64,000 bases of DNA from Isoetes taiwanensis (Eukaryota > Streptophyta > Lycopodiopsida > Isoetales > Isoetaceae). The position numbers and the translations under genes were made by a program. The notes under the pieces are model-generated. The model searched no databases, was not told the origin of the DNA, and saw only the letters and a list, made by a program, of their open reading frames with translations. This document shows positions 12,611 through 23,423 of this stretch, in pieces. The stretch is from NCBI GenBank assembly GCA_021234155.1, contig JAJEKV010000682.1, positions 1 through 64,000 on the forward strand. Reading direction: 5' to 3'. Positions within the stretch are counted from its first letter, which is position 1, and the number at the start of each line of letters is the position of its first letter.

Positions 12611-15074
12611 CGAATGGCCAGAGTCATACTGTGCTGCAATTGTTAAGACTTCAGCCGTTTTTCAATGTCTTTGAGTCAATGGATGCACAATAGAGCAAAG
12701 TGGTGCATTGTTAGCCATGGGGATCCACCAACAAGGTACAGTCAACTAAGCACAAAAAATTGGGTTGATGTGAAATAACATTTTGACTATGTGCCGAATC
12801 TAGCAAGCTCTTTTAAAAAAAGAGAGAAACATTAGGATAAGGTCGCAAATCATAAGATAGACCCCATTGTTGAAGGTGTTCCTAGAAAACCTTCAACCTC
12901 AATGGCTTAAAACCTCCAAGTTGCTTTAGGCAACCACTATGTGCAAGAAAATTGCAAAAAGAATGCTCAAAAAATGAGTTATCACTGCTTTCCCAAAACA
13001 AGAAAAAATTGGCCTCAACAAAACGGATGCCATTTGCCAGCAGATTCGATTTTTTAAATGGTTTAAATTCAAGAAGCTGCTCTAAGACTCAAGAAATCTG
13101 GGGTCAAAAATTAGGTGCCAGTAGATTTGCAGAGATCTCTCAAATTTGTAACATGACCAAGTTAAAACTTGGTCAATATCCCTGGCAGCAAGTTAAAATT
13201 TGCAGATCAAAAAGTATGAGTTCTTTTGACTTTTGACACGATTCTATCTCTGACAGGTTTGCACACAAGGATCAACAAGTTTTTTGGCAAAAAAAATATG
13301 GTAGAATGCCCTGAAATTCAGTTTTTTTGCACAAAGACTTTCACAAAGCAAAAACAATAGGCAAATTTTTGTAAATTGAGTTCTAATGATCATTTTTTAC
13401 TTCTGACAACTCACGACTCCTCTCACAGGTCTGTAAGCAAGGGGAATCAACTTTTGGATGTAAATCAATGCTCAAATGGTCAGAATTGATGTTTTTTGGC
13501 TAGAATGCTGTAATTTTTCAAAAAACAGCTAATAAACTTTTGTAAAATGATTTTTTGACACTCTTTCTCAGCTTTGAGACTTCCTAATCACTCTGGTGGT
13601 TCTACATGCAATGTACTTATTCTTTTAGACCACCATAAACTTGGGTAGTTTACTCTAGTTTTTTTCTAATAAAATTTGTTCAGAATACAGAATGCAATGC
13701 AATCTACCTAAAATAAGCTAGACTTGTTTTTAACTTATTCAAATATCATTTTTACCTATACCTCATTTTGCAATGTTGAATGCAAATTGAAAGAATTTTT
13801 TTTGTGCCAAGGGTCGGATTTTCATTCACATGAATAGCATATAAATAATCAAATCATTCCCAAGCTCTGATGTCTTGGGCACAGAGTCAAAAAGTTATAC
13901 CGTAGAAATTGAGCAATTTGCCTCAGTAATCCAACGATTTATGAAGCAAGGAAGGCAGATTCAAGCATAAGTCAGTCAATCCGGTCTCTATTAGAGATGT
14001 TCGATCAATTCTTGCTCAAAGCCCCGAAAAAATCTGCGACCACAATTCCCCTTTCTTTATTCACTGTCTTTTAGCTTAGTTTTGGGTTTCGTGGCTTAGA
14101 ATAGGTAGATCCGGGGTTTTTAAGGTATGATTAGCCACCTGGATTGAGACAAAAAGGCCAGATCTTGGCGTGACCAGGTTTTAGGGTTTTTGAAGATTTC
14201 TGACGAAATATCCTACATGCATTCTGGAAAAAGGATGCTTGGGTATATAAGGCACAAAAAAACTCTTCTTATTAAATCAAGCATGCTATGCCCACGTGGG
14301 ATTTGGCCTGCTGTCGCCCACACGGTGTACCACGGGTGGGGGAGATTGGATGGGGAGTGATTAGGTCGCCTCTGGGGGTGGTGTAGATAGGATTTTTTTT
14401 TTCAAATTTGGCACGAATCCCAAGAAGTTAAAAATGAAGGTCAATATGGGGTCTTTTTCAAAAATTCTTCTTTTCACAAGGAATCTTTTTTGATGCTCTA
14501 CAAGATGGGAGAATATTTTTGCATAAAAGAGCATTTGACTTTTGGCTAAAAAAAATGAAAGTCAAATTTGATGATGTGGCAAGTTGGTTGGGTGATTTGG
14601 CAAATGGGTGGTGACATGGCATTATGGGGTGATGATATGTCAAGTAAGGTGGCAAAATGACTTTTCTAGTCAAAACGTTTATGAAGTGGTGATGTGTGGA
14701 TGACATCTATATGATGATATGGAAGCATTGGAGATGATGTGGCACCATGGAATGATGACATGTCACCTAGGGTATCAAAATGACTTTACTTGGATCAAAA
14801 TTTTCGAAAAAGAGTATTGTGGTAGGTGACACATGTATGATGACATGGATGTACTTGGGTGATGAATCACTTCTCAACACTTGTTTGAATAAAATGTGCA
14901 CATTCTCTTTCTAGCTTAGCAATTGGAGAGAGAAGATGATCTTAGACCATGGAAAAAAGCCAAATTTGGTGGGAAATTTTGCTTTTTCAAAGGTGATGAA
15001 TGTATGATGGGTGTGATGCATGTATGGTGTGTTTTGACTAGAAAAAAGACCCTTTGCCAACTTGGGCTAGGGAA

Positions 15075-15610
15075 AATGATGGTGAGACAAAAGATAGACA
15101 AAGATGTGTAAATTGTGTGTACTCTCTTCTATGATGCCAAAATGTGGCAGCACCCATGAAATAACATGTTTAATTATGGCTTTACCAAAGGGGGATAATG
15201 ATGGATAAGAGCTTGTGCAATAAGTCAGAACCCAAGAGAATCATCCCTACCCACAGTGAAGCCACAAATGAATTTAGATATCATGACCTTACTCTACAAA
15301 TGAAAATCCCAAGATGCCCAAACCTCCAAAGAAACTTGGTTTTGTACACTTAAACCATGCAAATTTTAATCATAGCCCCCTTTATTTCCACCCCAAATAG
15401 AGTTTTGATAACACCCATAGATAGACAGATAGATAGTATTTTTATGTCATGCCACATTGGCAAAAGATGCATATAAACATAAGTGTTGCTTAAGACATGC
15501 TTAGCCATTGTCACCCTTCCAAGCATAGAGAGTTTAGTAGTATCTCCTTCACAACTTTCTATTACAAGGGGCTTCACCACGTGGAACCCGGCCAAACCAC
15601 ATGTATGAAC
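15075..15610 (-). pseudogene. LINE reverse transcriptase C-terminal fragment, left copy
   Basis: The minus-strand translation holds a segment resembling the region after the RT palm of plant LINEs: KLSMLGRVTMAKHVLSN, then a hydrophobic stretch, and further on the degraded W...C.PK..GGLG motif. The right copy at 39,474-40,000 keeps this last motif intact. Only this fragment remains; no endonuclease or catalytic RT core is adjacent. Confidence 0.55.
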
Positions 15611-15960
15611 AAGAGAGGTTGGTTTTTTAACCCCTTTTCGTGATGTATACTAGGGTCATAGGGTTTTTGAATGTCATTCTAGTTATAAATCCATACGAAA
15701 AGGGGTCATATTTGCCCATCTAAAATACGTATACTAGGGTTTAGCCATTGTCACCCTTCCAAGCATAGAGAGTTTAGTAGTATCTCCTTCACAACTTTTC
15801 TATTACAAGGGGCTTCACCACCTGAACCCGGCCAAACCACATGTATGAACAATCGTGATGTATACTAGGGGTCATAGGGTTTTTGAATGTCATTCTAGTT
15901 ATAAATCCATACCTAAAAGGGGTCATATTTGCCCATCTAAAATAATGATACTAGGGTTTT
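15501..15960. repeat. 240-bp tandem duplication unique to left copy
   Basis: The segment starting ttagccattgtcacccttcc occurs at 15,501 and again at 15,741. The second unit lacks about 26 bases (the gaggttggttttttaacccc part). The right copy has the unit only once (39,906-40,147). This accounts for most of the length difference between the two large copies. Confidence 0.9.
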
Positions 15961-17834
15961 TCTGGCCACCCCATACGCAAGTTGCATGTCCTATATAAAA
16001 AAGGTGGATCTTCCGGCTCTATTATGATTATCCCAAACATCAAAAATTGTTTAGCGGCCATATAATAGATGCATGCAGTTTCTCTAGGGACATTAATTCA
16101 ATAAATTCTAAGGATCTGCTATATAAGATTTATGCTAGATGCAATTAAAACCAGGAGCTTGACTGAATTATGGTCTGATTTTAGACCAAACAATAGGCCT
16201 GATTTTAGATTTAACAATAGGTCTAAGTATTTGCAGAGTTGCCAATGTAAATTATAAAAAGTAAATGCACCAAGTCTATGTGCAAACATACAATATCTTA
16301 AGACTTCTACAGAAATGAGTAAGGGTTGTACATTTTTGTTGATAAAAGTACTGTTGTAAGGGACTTGTAAAATGCACGTTTAGACATCTAGAAGGTAACA
16401 GATGTACTACTTTCTAAAAATATTTCATCAAGAATTTCTCATGCTTGATATGCTAGTACTAATCAAGGGCAAAAGGAGTAAAATGGGTGAAAGGCAATAA
16501 ATCAAGAAACACCCAAAGTACCTTCTGGCTCTTGCTTTATTACCGAGTTTATATCACTAATATTAGCATGGTTGACTATAGGTACGTGGTGTTTCTTCTC
16601 CTGTTGTGCTCTCCTTGTTGTTATAGTTTGTCTTAGGTCAATAGAATGCAAAAATCAAATGAAGACACAAGGTTTATGGATAAAGAATGCAAAGTAATGG
16701 CTTATGAGTACACGTCTATGTATTGCGTTGTGCGCACATGGCAGATACAAGTCGTCTCCATTTATGATCTCAAAGTTAGATGGTAAATATATGTCATAAT
16801 ATATGCTTGTAACTTCATCAAAACAAGTTGACCATTGTTTGGAAAGGTGGCAAATTGCATAGTAACATTCTTCAACAGATATGATCAATATTTAATGGCT
16901 CATTTTTGGTATAGGCTAAAGATAATTTTAAACTTGAAAAAGGATGCATTTTTCAAGTGGAAAATGATATGAAATTAAGACTTGAGATTTAGGGATAAGG
17001 TTATAGGGGGCTAAGAATAGAGTGACATAATACTTTGTGTAAAATCAATGAAGAAATTGCATGGCTTATTAAAAAAGCAAAAGTCAATTGATGTTTGCGT
17101 ATGACATTTTACCATGGAAATAAATATAGGTCTTCATTGTGTTGTATCCGCAACATTTAGCGAGCTTTAAAAAATCTTTGACACATTTCATGAGGAGACA
17201 TCATCTATCTCGGCTTGGGTCCTTGGGAAATCTCGCTTGGTTCCCCGTTATTTCGCTACATATTCTAAACGAGGTGCACCTCGACTACCACAAGCCATCT
17301 GGATCCATCGATCCTACGGCCAAACTGCATGTTGGACCCTCTGGGCATCTCTCGTTTTGTTTATGGTCATTTATGATTGGGGGCACCTATGATTTTGAAA
17401 TATGAAATACGTATTCGCCTAAGTTTTTGATGGAATATAGAAAGGTTTTAGAATATGAAATATGGAGGCTCGAACCTCTACTAAAATAATTCAATATCCT
17501 AATAAGGCTACTTTGACCAATATAACCAGTGAGCTAACGTGACTATTTTTTTTTTTATCTTAAATCTATGTTTATTTTACAACCCATTCAATTGTTTTAG
17601 GATAGGGTCTATGGTTTTAGGATTTGTCATTTTTACATCCATATCAAATCTCCAAAAAACCCCTATTATTATGCTACATATTGTTTTAGAAGCTTCAATG
17701 GGATGGCTCTCGGTACACACCTCTATCTTTGTGATTCTAGACTTTATAGTTCTATGGACTCATCTCTTGTGTGGGCATGAACAATCAATTAGGTCTTTGG
17801 AATGACGATTTTGAGTGGTGGTGCTTGCAGTGCA

Positions 17835-18294
17835 TGTAACGTTCCTTAACCACTCTGGCCTAATCAATGGTCAAAGCATCCGGAAGTGTATGGGAAATCC
17901 ATCCCACCATTCTATGGTAGTTATAGGAAATGCCACACTAAGATCTGCTCGAGCGATCTCCCATGGGTCCGTTACAATCTTTCCAGAACTATGCTCATCC
18001 TCGAGCATCACGAGACCATAGATCACACCATCCCTAGTGTCCAAGACCAAGCCAAGATCCTACAGTCCAACGGCATTCAAGTCATACATGCCCCTATATG
18101 GAGAGTCGAACTCGAGCCCTGCTCTGGTACCAAATGTAATGTACCTTAACCACCCCAGAAAATGTAACAATCCTTAACTACCTTGGTCTAACCAATCGGC
18201 TAAAACATCCGGATGTTCATAAGAAACATCCATCCTCTTATGGTAGTCTTAGGAAATGCCACACCAAGATCTATTGGAGCGGTCTCCCCATGGC
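17835..18294 (-). mobile_element. TRIM-like miniature LTR element, left copy
   Basis: A ~140-bp direct repeat flanks a ~160-bp core. The left repeat (17,835-17,976) has inverted ends TGTAACG...CGTTACA. The right repeat begins TGTAATG at 18,135 and runs to about 18,294, with catccgga, tatggta and aggaaatgccaca shared. Just inside the right repeat, on the minus strand, is TGGTACCAGAGC, one base from the initiator-Met tRNA primer site TGGTATCAGAGC. This places the 5' LTR on the right and the element on the minus strand. There is no coding capacity. The outer end of the right LTR has decayed, so no target duplication could be fixed. Confidence 0.6.
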
Positions 18295-21031
18295 AACCCC
18301 TTGATCTTGTCTAAACTTGCACTACTTCTTGGTTGGTATGCTTAATCTTGACTACACAATTTTGCAGATGGTGAAAATTTGACTCTTCATACGCCTTAAA
18401 ATCAAGCCCAATGATATAATATCATCATTTCATTGTGCACATTGTAGCACATCCATTTACAACCTAGAGAAAATGTGAACCCTTAAGATCACATGACAAA
18501 GGCATAAGCATTCTAATCCCGGTTTCCAACTTGTCTTATAGCCATAGCCTCATTACGCCCTCGCTCAATCAATCGCATGCATTAGTTAAATTTAATAAGG
18601 ATTGCGATATTGGTAAGGCATATGTGTGATATAACATGGCAAAGGATTGAGTGAACGAAGGCCAAAATTAGCTATATATTAGAGATTAAAGCAAGAATGG
18701 CCTCTAGAAAAAGTCTAGTCTGCCATGATTTTGTGATGGGTGCGTTGTTTTGCTTAACGCATTGTTCACCATTATTTTCTTGTCATGTTTCTTAAAACGA
18801 TAAAAATAAGCTAAGAAAAAAGGGATTCTTTGCTAATAATGTATTATGTGAACTCTCCATCAAAGGAATCAAGATAGGGACAAGGGTAAATATCAGCTTG
18901 GCATGAATTTATGGTAAGCATTGGATGTTGAGATGGAACTTAAGCACTTTAAAGGGCAGGTGTGGCATGAGATTGCGCCACCAGGGCCATGAGGACTATC
19001 AGAAGCTTATGGAGGCTTTTGGAACATGGCTATGGCATGGACCCTAGTCTAAGTAGACATCTAAGCTGCTAGATGGATTTGGTAATGTGGCATTCCTTAT
19101 GGCGGGAAATGGCCTTAGTATGAGCTTTGATCCTTTTGGGATAATGTGCATACAAGTATGGGACCTACTTCAATGCCATTGCAAGATTAGGCAAGCTACT
19201 TCGACATTGCTAGTGAATGATCACGAATGCGTTTAGCTTCTAGGCTAATGTATTTCCTCAATAGTCTGTTATCCCCAGCATACCTTTGGTCCATTGAGCG
19301 AGAGCCCTTCCACTGGAAAAATTGTTCTATACCAAACTACTTTGGCATGGTTAGGTTGTATGGGCAACCTCAGCAAGGTTATGACATAGGCACATGTATA
19401 GAAAACCTGTAATGAACATTACGTGCCAAGGTCATTGTATTCCATCACTATGTCTTGGCATGATACCCCTTAGATCCTATGGGGGTCGGGCTTCCAAAGT
19501 TTGATGGCATGGGTTGCTCCGGTTTCTTTGTTGTTCTTGTGCTTTGTGACACCGGGCATAGTTTTTCGGGCAAAGATGCTGCCTCAACTCTTTGACTCCA
19601 TGGTAAGAGATCCTCCAGTGCCAGACATATGTTAAGAGGGTATGCACAAATGAGATTCAATCCACCACTCTCACTACGAAGCTTGGAATATAAGCTCATT
19701 GAGCATTTTTCTACTAACAGGGCCTGCATGTAGGCTAGTTGAGCTTTCCATTCCCTCGGAGCTAAGCATCATGATGGGTACTTTGGCTATATTATTGCTT
19801 TTGATTGTATATCATTGGTCATATGGGTAGGTCTAGCATTGCACCATAGGATCATGTGTCTTTGATTTTTATATGTTCTTGGTAACCAAGATTCCGTGAG
19901 TGTTTCTATGTCACACGCCAAGCAGGGCTAATCCCATTGAGTGCATGATGAACAAAATATTATGGGTTGAGAATCCAGTTCGTTGTGCACTAGAAAACTT
20001 GAAGAGCACCATAAGGGTGAGGAATGGGAAACTTGAAGAGCACCATAAGGACGAGGAAAGTCACGTAGGCCATGTTGAATTTGCTATTAAAGGGCTGACT
20101 TTGATGAATCAAGGGCCCTTTTTATATAATCAAGGGTTTTTACTGTCTTTGGGTTTTGATTGAAGAGTTTAAAAAAGAAGTTCCAAACTGCTAAAAAATA
20201 GGAAACCAAGCTAGAAATCAGGCCGATATTACTCAAGAATCCAATGATGATTTAAATTGATAGTTAAGGGAAGTGGGCTAAATTGAAATATTAAAACCTT
20301 AGCTAAAAGGTTAATAAAATGGTAGAACCATGGAGATCAAGGGAAGTTCAGCCGAGAGAGCCATTATGATACGATTTATGGAATTTGGACTCTTTGAACA
20401 TCCTCAAATCATTGAATATACAAATGAACATTAGATCTTTGATCAATCTGGAACACAATACAGAACAATTGCTATACCGGCAAAGCTACAACTGATTTTT
20501 GGCAACTAGCTCTTGAGATTGATAATGCTACTTTATCATAATAACCTCGATCAAAGAGAAAAAGATACAATAGCTTAGGGATATATATAGGCTTTTTTGT
20601 AGTATAAGCTGAATGGTTCTTCTCCTAAGATAGGAGTCCTTTCATGTTAATCGATAACCGGATACAACCTCTTAGATTGGTCGTTGCTAAATAAATGGGT
20701 CTTCTATTTGCCGGTATGGTTGTTCCGTGCTAGAATAGATGCTGGTCCGTCCATTGTCTCTTCTTCCTCTTAAAATAGCCGCAAATCCTTCCTCTTTATA
20801 ATCGTTGTCTTTTTATCAAGATAAAGGCCTTTCCTTTTTGTCTATATCCGGGCTCTCTTTGAGTAGTTATCCTTGTTTTTTTCATTTGAATAGTCTTAGA
20901 TGTGCCTTTTATATAACAAATGTCCTTATATGATAAATAATGTGGCCCCTCTAATTATATAATATCCTTCATCATATAAAATTATATAGGTTGTCTTTTG
21001 GTGAGTAATGTGATGTGTATAGGGGGGAAAA
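18295..21031. other. Decayed repeat tract, no intact gene (left copy)
   Basis: AT-rich, equivalent to 42,480-45,211. It contains one copy of a 350-bp repeat family (about 19,400-19,760) and a short tandem repeat (aacttgaagagcaccataagg, twice near 19,997-20,050). No recognisable protein was seen. Confidence 0.55.
19400..19765. repeat. Dispersed ~350-bp repeat, copy 1
   Basis: It shares long stretches with 43,590-43,945 (its duplicate) and, more diverged, with 45,640-46,030. Common words include ttttctactaa, ggcctgcatgtaggcta and gtgccagac. The minus strand stays open for about 93 codons (start MQALLVEKC), but the third copy shows a frame-disrupting pattern, so coding is doubtful. It could be part of an LTR or of a decayed transposon. 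Confidence 0.6.
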
Positions 21032-21038
21032 TTCCACA

Positions 21039-21413
21039 TGGCCTCACCCAGCTTCCGGGGGCAAGACTCTGCCCAAGAAGCCTGCCCCGACTCAGAGGGC
21101 GGCTACCTCAAGGAAGCCCCACCGCTTCAGACCGGGAACCGTGGCTTTACGGGAGATCCATAAATATCAGAAGACCACGGAGCTGTTACTGAGGAAGCTG
21201 CCTTTCCAGAGGTTGGTTAGAGAGATTGCGCAAGAGTTCAAGACCGACCTCCGCTTCCAGACCTTTGCTATTTTGGCACTTCAGGAGGCTGCTGAAGCCT
21301 ACCTGATTGCTCTCTTCAGTGATGCAAACCTCTACGCTATCCATGCAAAGAGGGTCACGATTATGACCAAGGACTTAGCTCTTGCTCGGAGAATCCGGGG
21401 AGATCATCTTTAG
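21039..21413 (+). CDS. Divergent histone H3-like protein, N-tail cut at duplication boundary
   Basis: The frame ending at the TAG 21,411-21,413 encodes a histone-fold core readable from [16 protein letters not shown] through [24 protein letters not shown] and HAKRVTIM to ARRIRGDHL. Loop 1 has canonical H3 length, without the insertion typical of plant CENH3. Differences from ordinary H3: both core cysteines are gone (QEAAEAYL for QEACEAYL; ANLYAIH for TNLCAIH), LFSDANL replaces LFEDTNL, and the C-terminus is DHL. The tail begins abruptly at GGKTLPKK, and upstream codons come from the 21-kb repeat. An ATG at 21,039 would give an H3-like start only if one base near 21,052 is surplus; otherwise the open frame begins at ATG 21,015. 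No introns are seen. It could be a truncated retrocopy or a variant H3; expression is unknown. Confidence 0.8.
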   Translation, partial: WPHPASGGKTLPKKPAPTQRAATSRKPHRFRPGTVALREIHKYQKTTELLLRKLPFQRLVREIAQEFKTDLRFQTFAILALQEAAEAYLIALFSDANLYAIHAKRVTIMTKDLALARRIRGDHL

Positions 21414-21654
21414 CAGATCTTCGGACATATCCCTTAAAACAATTTTGTAAATATCAATATTAATCCAAGTTTTGTCTACTGTGTCCCTGTTACAAAATAA
21501 TTATTCATAGTAAAATAACTAAATTTTAATATTTATTTAAAATGCAAATGCTGATGTCAGCATAAAAGTAGAAAGGGTACTTAAAAGTTTTAGGGTTCCA
21601 TTTCTCACCCCTTACCTTTTTGTTCATCCTCCTCCCTCATTCCTTCCAGCGCCA
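21414..21654. other. AT-rich spacer
   Basis: A short non-coding stretch between the H3-like ORF and the next small ORF. The end is pyrimidine-rich (cctcctccctcattcc) just before the ATG at 21,655, which could be leader sequence. Confidence 0.4.
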
Positions 21655-21894
21655 ATGGCCGCCACCAACCTGCTTGAATGGTATCAGGATAGAGAACACT
21701 GGGACCCTCAAGTCCCCTTCGACCTCCTACAGCCTTTCCTACTCCAACACATAGACATCATCTTCAACATGCAGAGTCACCCTGACTATGCGGGATTTCT
21801 GGAGTTCTACACCGAGGAGATGCTTCCTCTTTGCATCCCTCTTTATTTCAGAAACAGGAACTTTTGGATTACAAGGCAAAGTGCACTCAAATGA
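21655..21894 (+). CDS. Small hypothetical protein, 79 aa
   Basis: An uninterrupted frame begins at an ATG in good plant context (gccaATGGCC). It encodes a protein rich in aromatic and acidic residues: LLEWYQDREHW near the start, then several LLQPFLLQH-type hydrophobic helices, then LEFYTEEMLPL. No signal peptide, membrane segment or known motif is evident. It may be the first exon of a longer gene or a retroelement fragment. It lies outside the duplicated segments as seen here. I do not recognise the family. Confidence 0.35.
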   Translation: MAATNLLEWYQDREHWDPQVPFDLLQPFLLQHIDIIFNMQSHPDYAGFLEFYTEEMLPLCIPLYFRNRNFWITRQSALK

Positions 21895-22630
21895 AAACAA
21901 TTTTGCATTTATTGCAACGTGGGCGTCCAATGAGAGACTATCCGGAGCATGAGTCCTTACAGGTGCTCACGGCTGCCTAATATTCCAAACATCACATTGG
22001 TCGAGAGTCTTGTTTGGGAATTTGCGTGTCACATGGCGTAAATTGCTAAAGGCTGAGTTACTTAGATTTAATTCAAGGTACAAATTTGAATTCAATTAAA
22101 GCACTTTCCATTTATATCAGGGTCTCTTCTCCCTACTTTTTAAAGTTATTTTTATGTAGCCTTTGATTTTTATGTAGCCTTTGATTTTTATGTGCACATG
22201 GCAATTCAGGTTAGTATCCCGTTGTGTTTGGGCTGAGCATAGAGCTATGGTGTTGCATGCAATAGGTCTTAGAATAGGGCCTAGATTTTTTTCAGTTGTT
22301 TTCTCTTCTCTGCACCTTGCATGCTACTATACAAAGAGAGCATTTTAGTTGGTAAGGTTGAAGCTCAAAATCCTTTGGCCAGTTGAAGCGTCTTCCCATA
22401 ATATATAAGCTGTAAGCGTCTTCCCCTTATGCTGCTGCAACAGTACAATCAGTTTAACTAAAACAAGACTGAAGTTTCAACCTCCACATGTCTATCTTCA
22501 CTCCACATGTTTATATCAAGGTTTGAACTTGAGTTTGATCTGGTTCGGTATTCCTCTGAAAAAAGATACCAGCATATCCTCAGCATATCGTCAGCATATC
22601 TGATATGCTCAGCATATCCTGAAATTAATG
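21895..22630. other. Intergenic, short repeats only
   Basis: No gene seen. There are small local repeats: tatgtagcctttgattttt (twice near 22,150-22,190) and an array of atatcctcagcatatcgtcagcatatc-type units near 22,570-22,620. Confidence 0.5.
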
Positions 22631-23340
22631 CATTCCAGGATACAACATTTTGAACTTGCAGGTGGTCAAAACATTCTATTGCCTTTCTGCCACAACGTTT
22701 TGAACAGGTAACATGTCAAAGACATTTTAGGACTCCACAAGTGACGAACATTTGGAGTACATATAGACTAAAGTGCACCCAACAAAATGGTTTGTTCCAA
22801 ACCCTTTCTCTATAATGTCTACATGAATCTGTCGACCTGCTTCTACATCCTTCAGCCTGGCACAGGCTTTTAGTAAGGCCACCAACGTATGCTTTCAAGC
22901 TGCAAACATATGTGAAATTGTCTAGCGAAATACCTTCCAATTGCATCTGGTCAGCAACATTAATGCATTCCAGGATACAACATCTTGAACTTGCAGGTGG
23001 TCAAACAGATACTTTGCCTCTGTAAGGGATCCACATTTTGAATACATGACTATCAGACTGCTACGAACACAAATATCGTGTTCAAAGCCTTCTTTGGCCA
23101 ATCTATGGTGTATTTCACGACCCTTTGCTATCGCTCCTATACTTGCACAAGCTTTTAAAATACTCATGTAAGTGGTAGCTTGTGGAAATTTTCCATCAGC
23201 TTGCATCACTTCAAAACATTCTATTGCCTTTCTGCCACAACGTTTTGAACAGGTAACATGTCAAGACATTTTGGGACTCCACAAGTGACGAACATTTGGA
23301 GTACATATAGACTGAAGTGGACCCAACAAAACGGTTTGCC
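22631..23340 (-). pseudogene. PPR protein fragment (PLS class), broken
   Basis: The minus-strand translation carries diagnostic pentatricopeptide-repeat wording: TYMSILKACASIGAIAKGRE, IHHRLAKEGFEHDI, MYSKCGSLTEAKYLFDHL and VVSWNALM (23,209-22,940). A second, more damaged repeat follows (22,946-22,716; LDNFTYV, then RERVWNK...WVHFSLY in shifted frames). Such proteins normally bind organellar RNA; this class is usually 400-900 residues, whereas only two to three repeats remain here. The nucleotide direct repeats 22,664-22,795 / 23,209-23,335 and 22,631-22,670 / 22,963-23,002 reflect the repeat structure. There is no full frame, no start and no DYW/E domain, so I take it as a dead gene piece. 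Confidence 0.75.
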
Positions 23341-23423
23341 TTTGTAACACTTGCTGCATTGCACACCCTTGCTAGAGAAGTTCATCGTGTCGCTTAAATT
23401 ATGGCAAATATGCTAGGATCATT

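Larger units (their letters stand above)
10991..17834. other. Decayed AT-rich repeat tract, left copy
   Basis: About 6.8 kb equivalent to 35,393-42,022. No intact gene was found. It contains minus-strand LINE-like fragments (near 12,180-12,610 and 15,075-15,610), a GATGACATGTCA-type minisatellite near 14,570-14,860, and a 240-bp tandem duplication at 15,501-15,960. The short ORFs here carry no recognisable domain. Confidence 0.6.
1..21042. repeat. Left copy of a ~21-kb duplicated segment
   Basis: This stretch aligns end to end, in the same orientation, with 24,345-45,222. The offset is 24,344 at the left and 24,179 at the right, the difference being small indels and a left-copy-only 240-bp internal tandem duplication near 15.5 kb. 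The alignment is already running at base 1, so the segment continues upstream of the window. It stops at the shared sequence ttccacatggc (21,032-21,042), after which the copies diverge completely. Some subregions (for example 12,930-13,480) are almost base-identical to the right copy, while others (1-9,000, 10,100-10,900) differ densely, mostly at CTG and CAG. Either a recent tandem duplication or an assembly duplication would give this picture. Confidence 0.95.

Noticed and set aside
15417-15445. GATA microsatellite as a LINE tail
   Set aside because: agatagacagatagatag falls inside the minus-strand RT fragment and is probably coding (ILSICLSM), so it is not an element end. A similar GATA run at 54,327 could not be linked to an element end either.
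21015-21413. Calling the H3-like protein a true CENH3
   Set aside because: It lacks the loop-1 insertion and the long divergent tail of plant CENH3; the core is closer to ordinary H3. Only isolated residues (QEAAE, LFSD) are shared.
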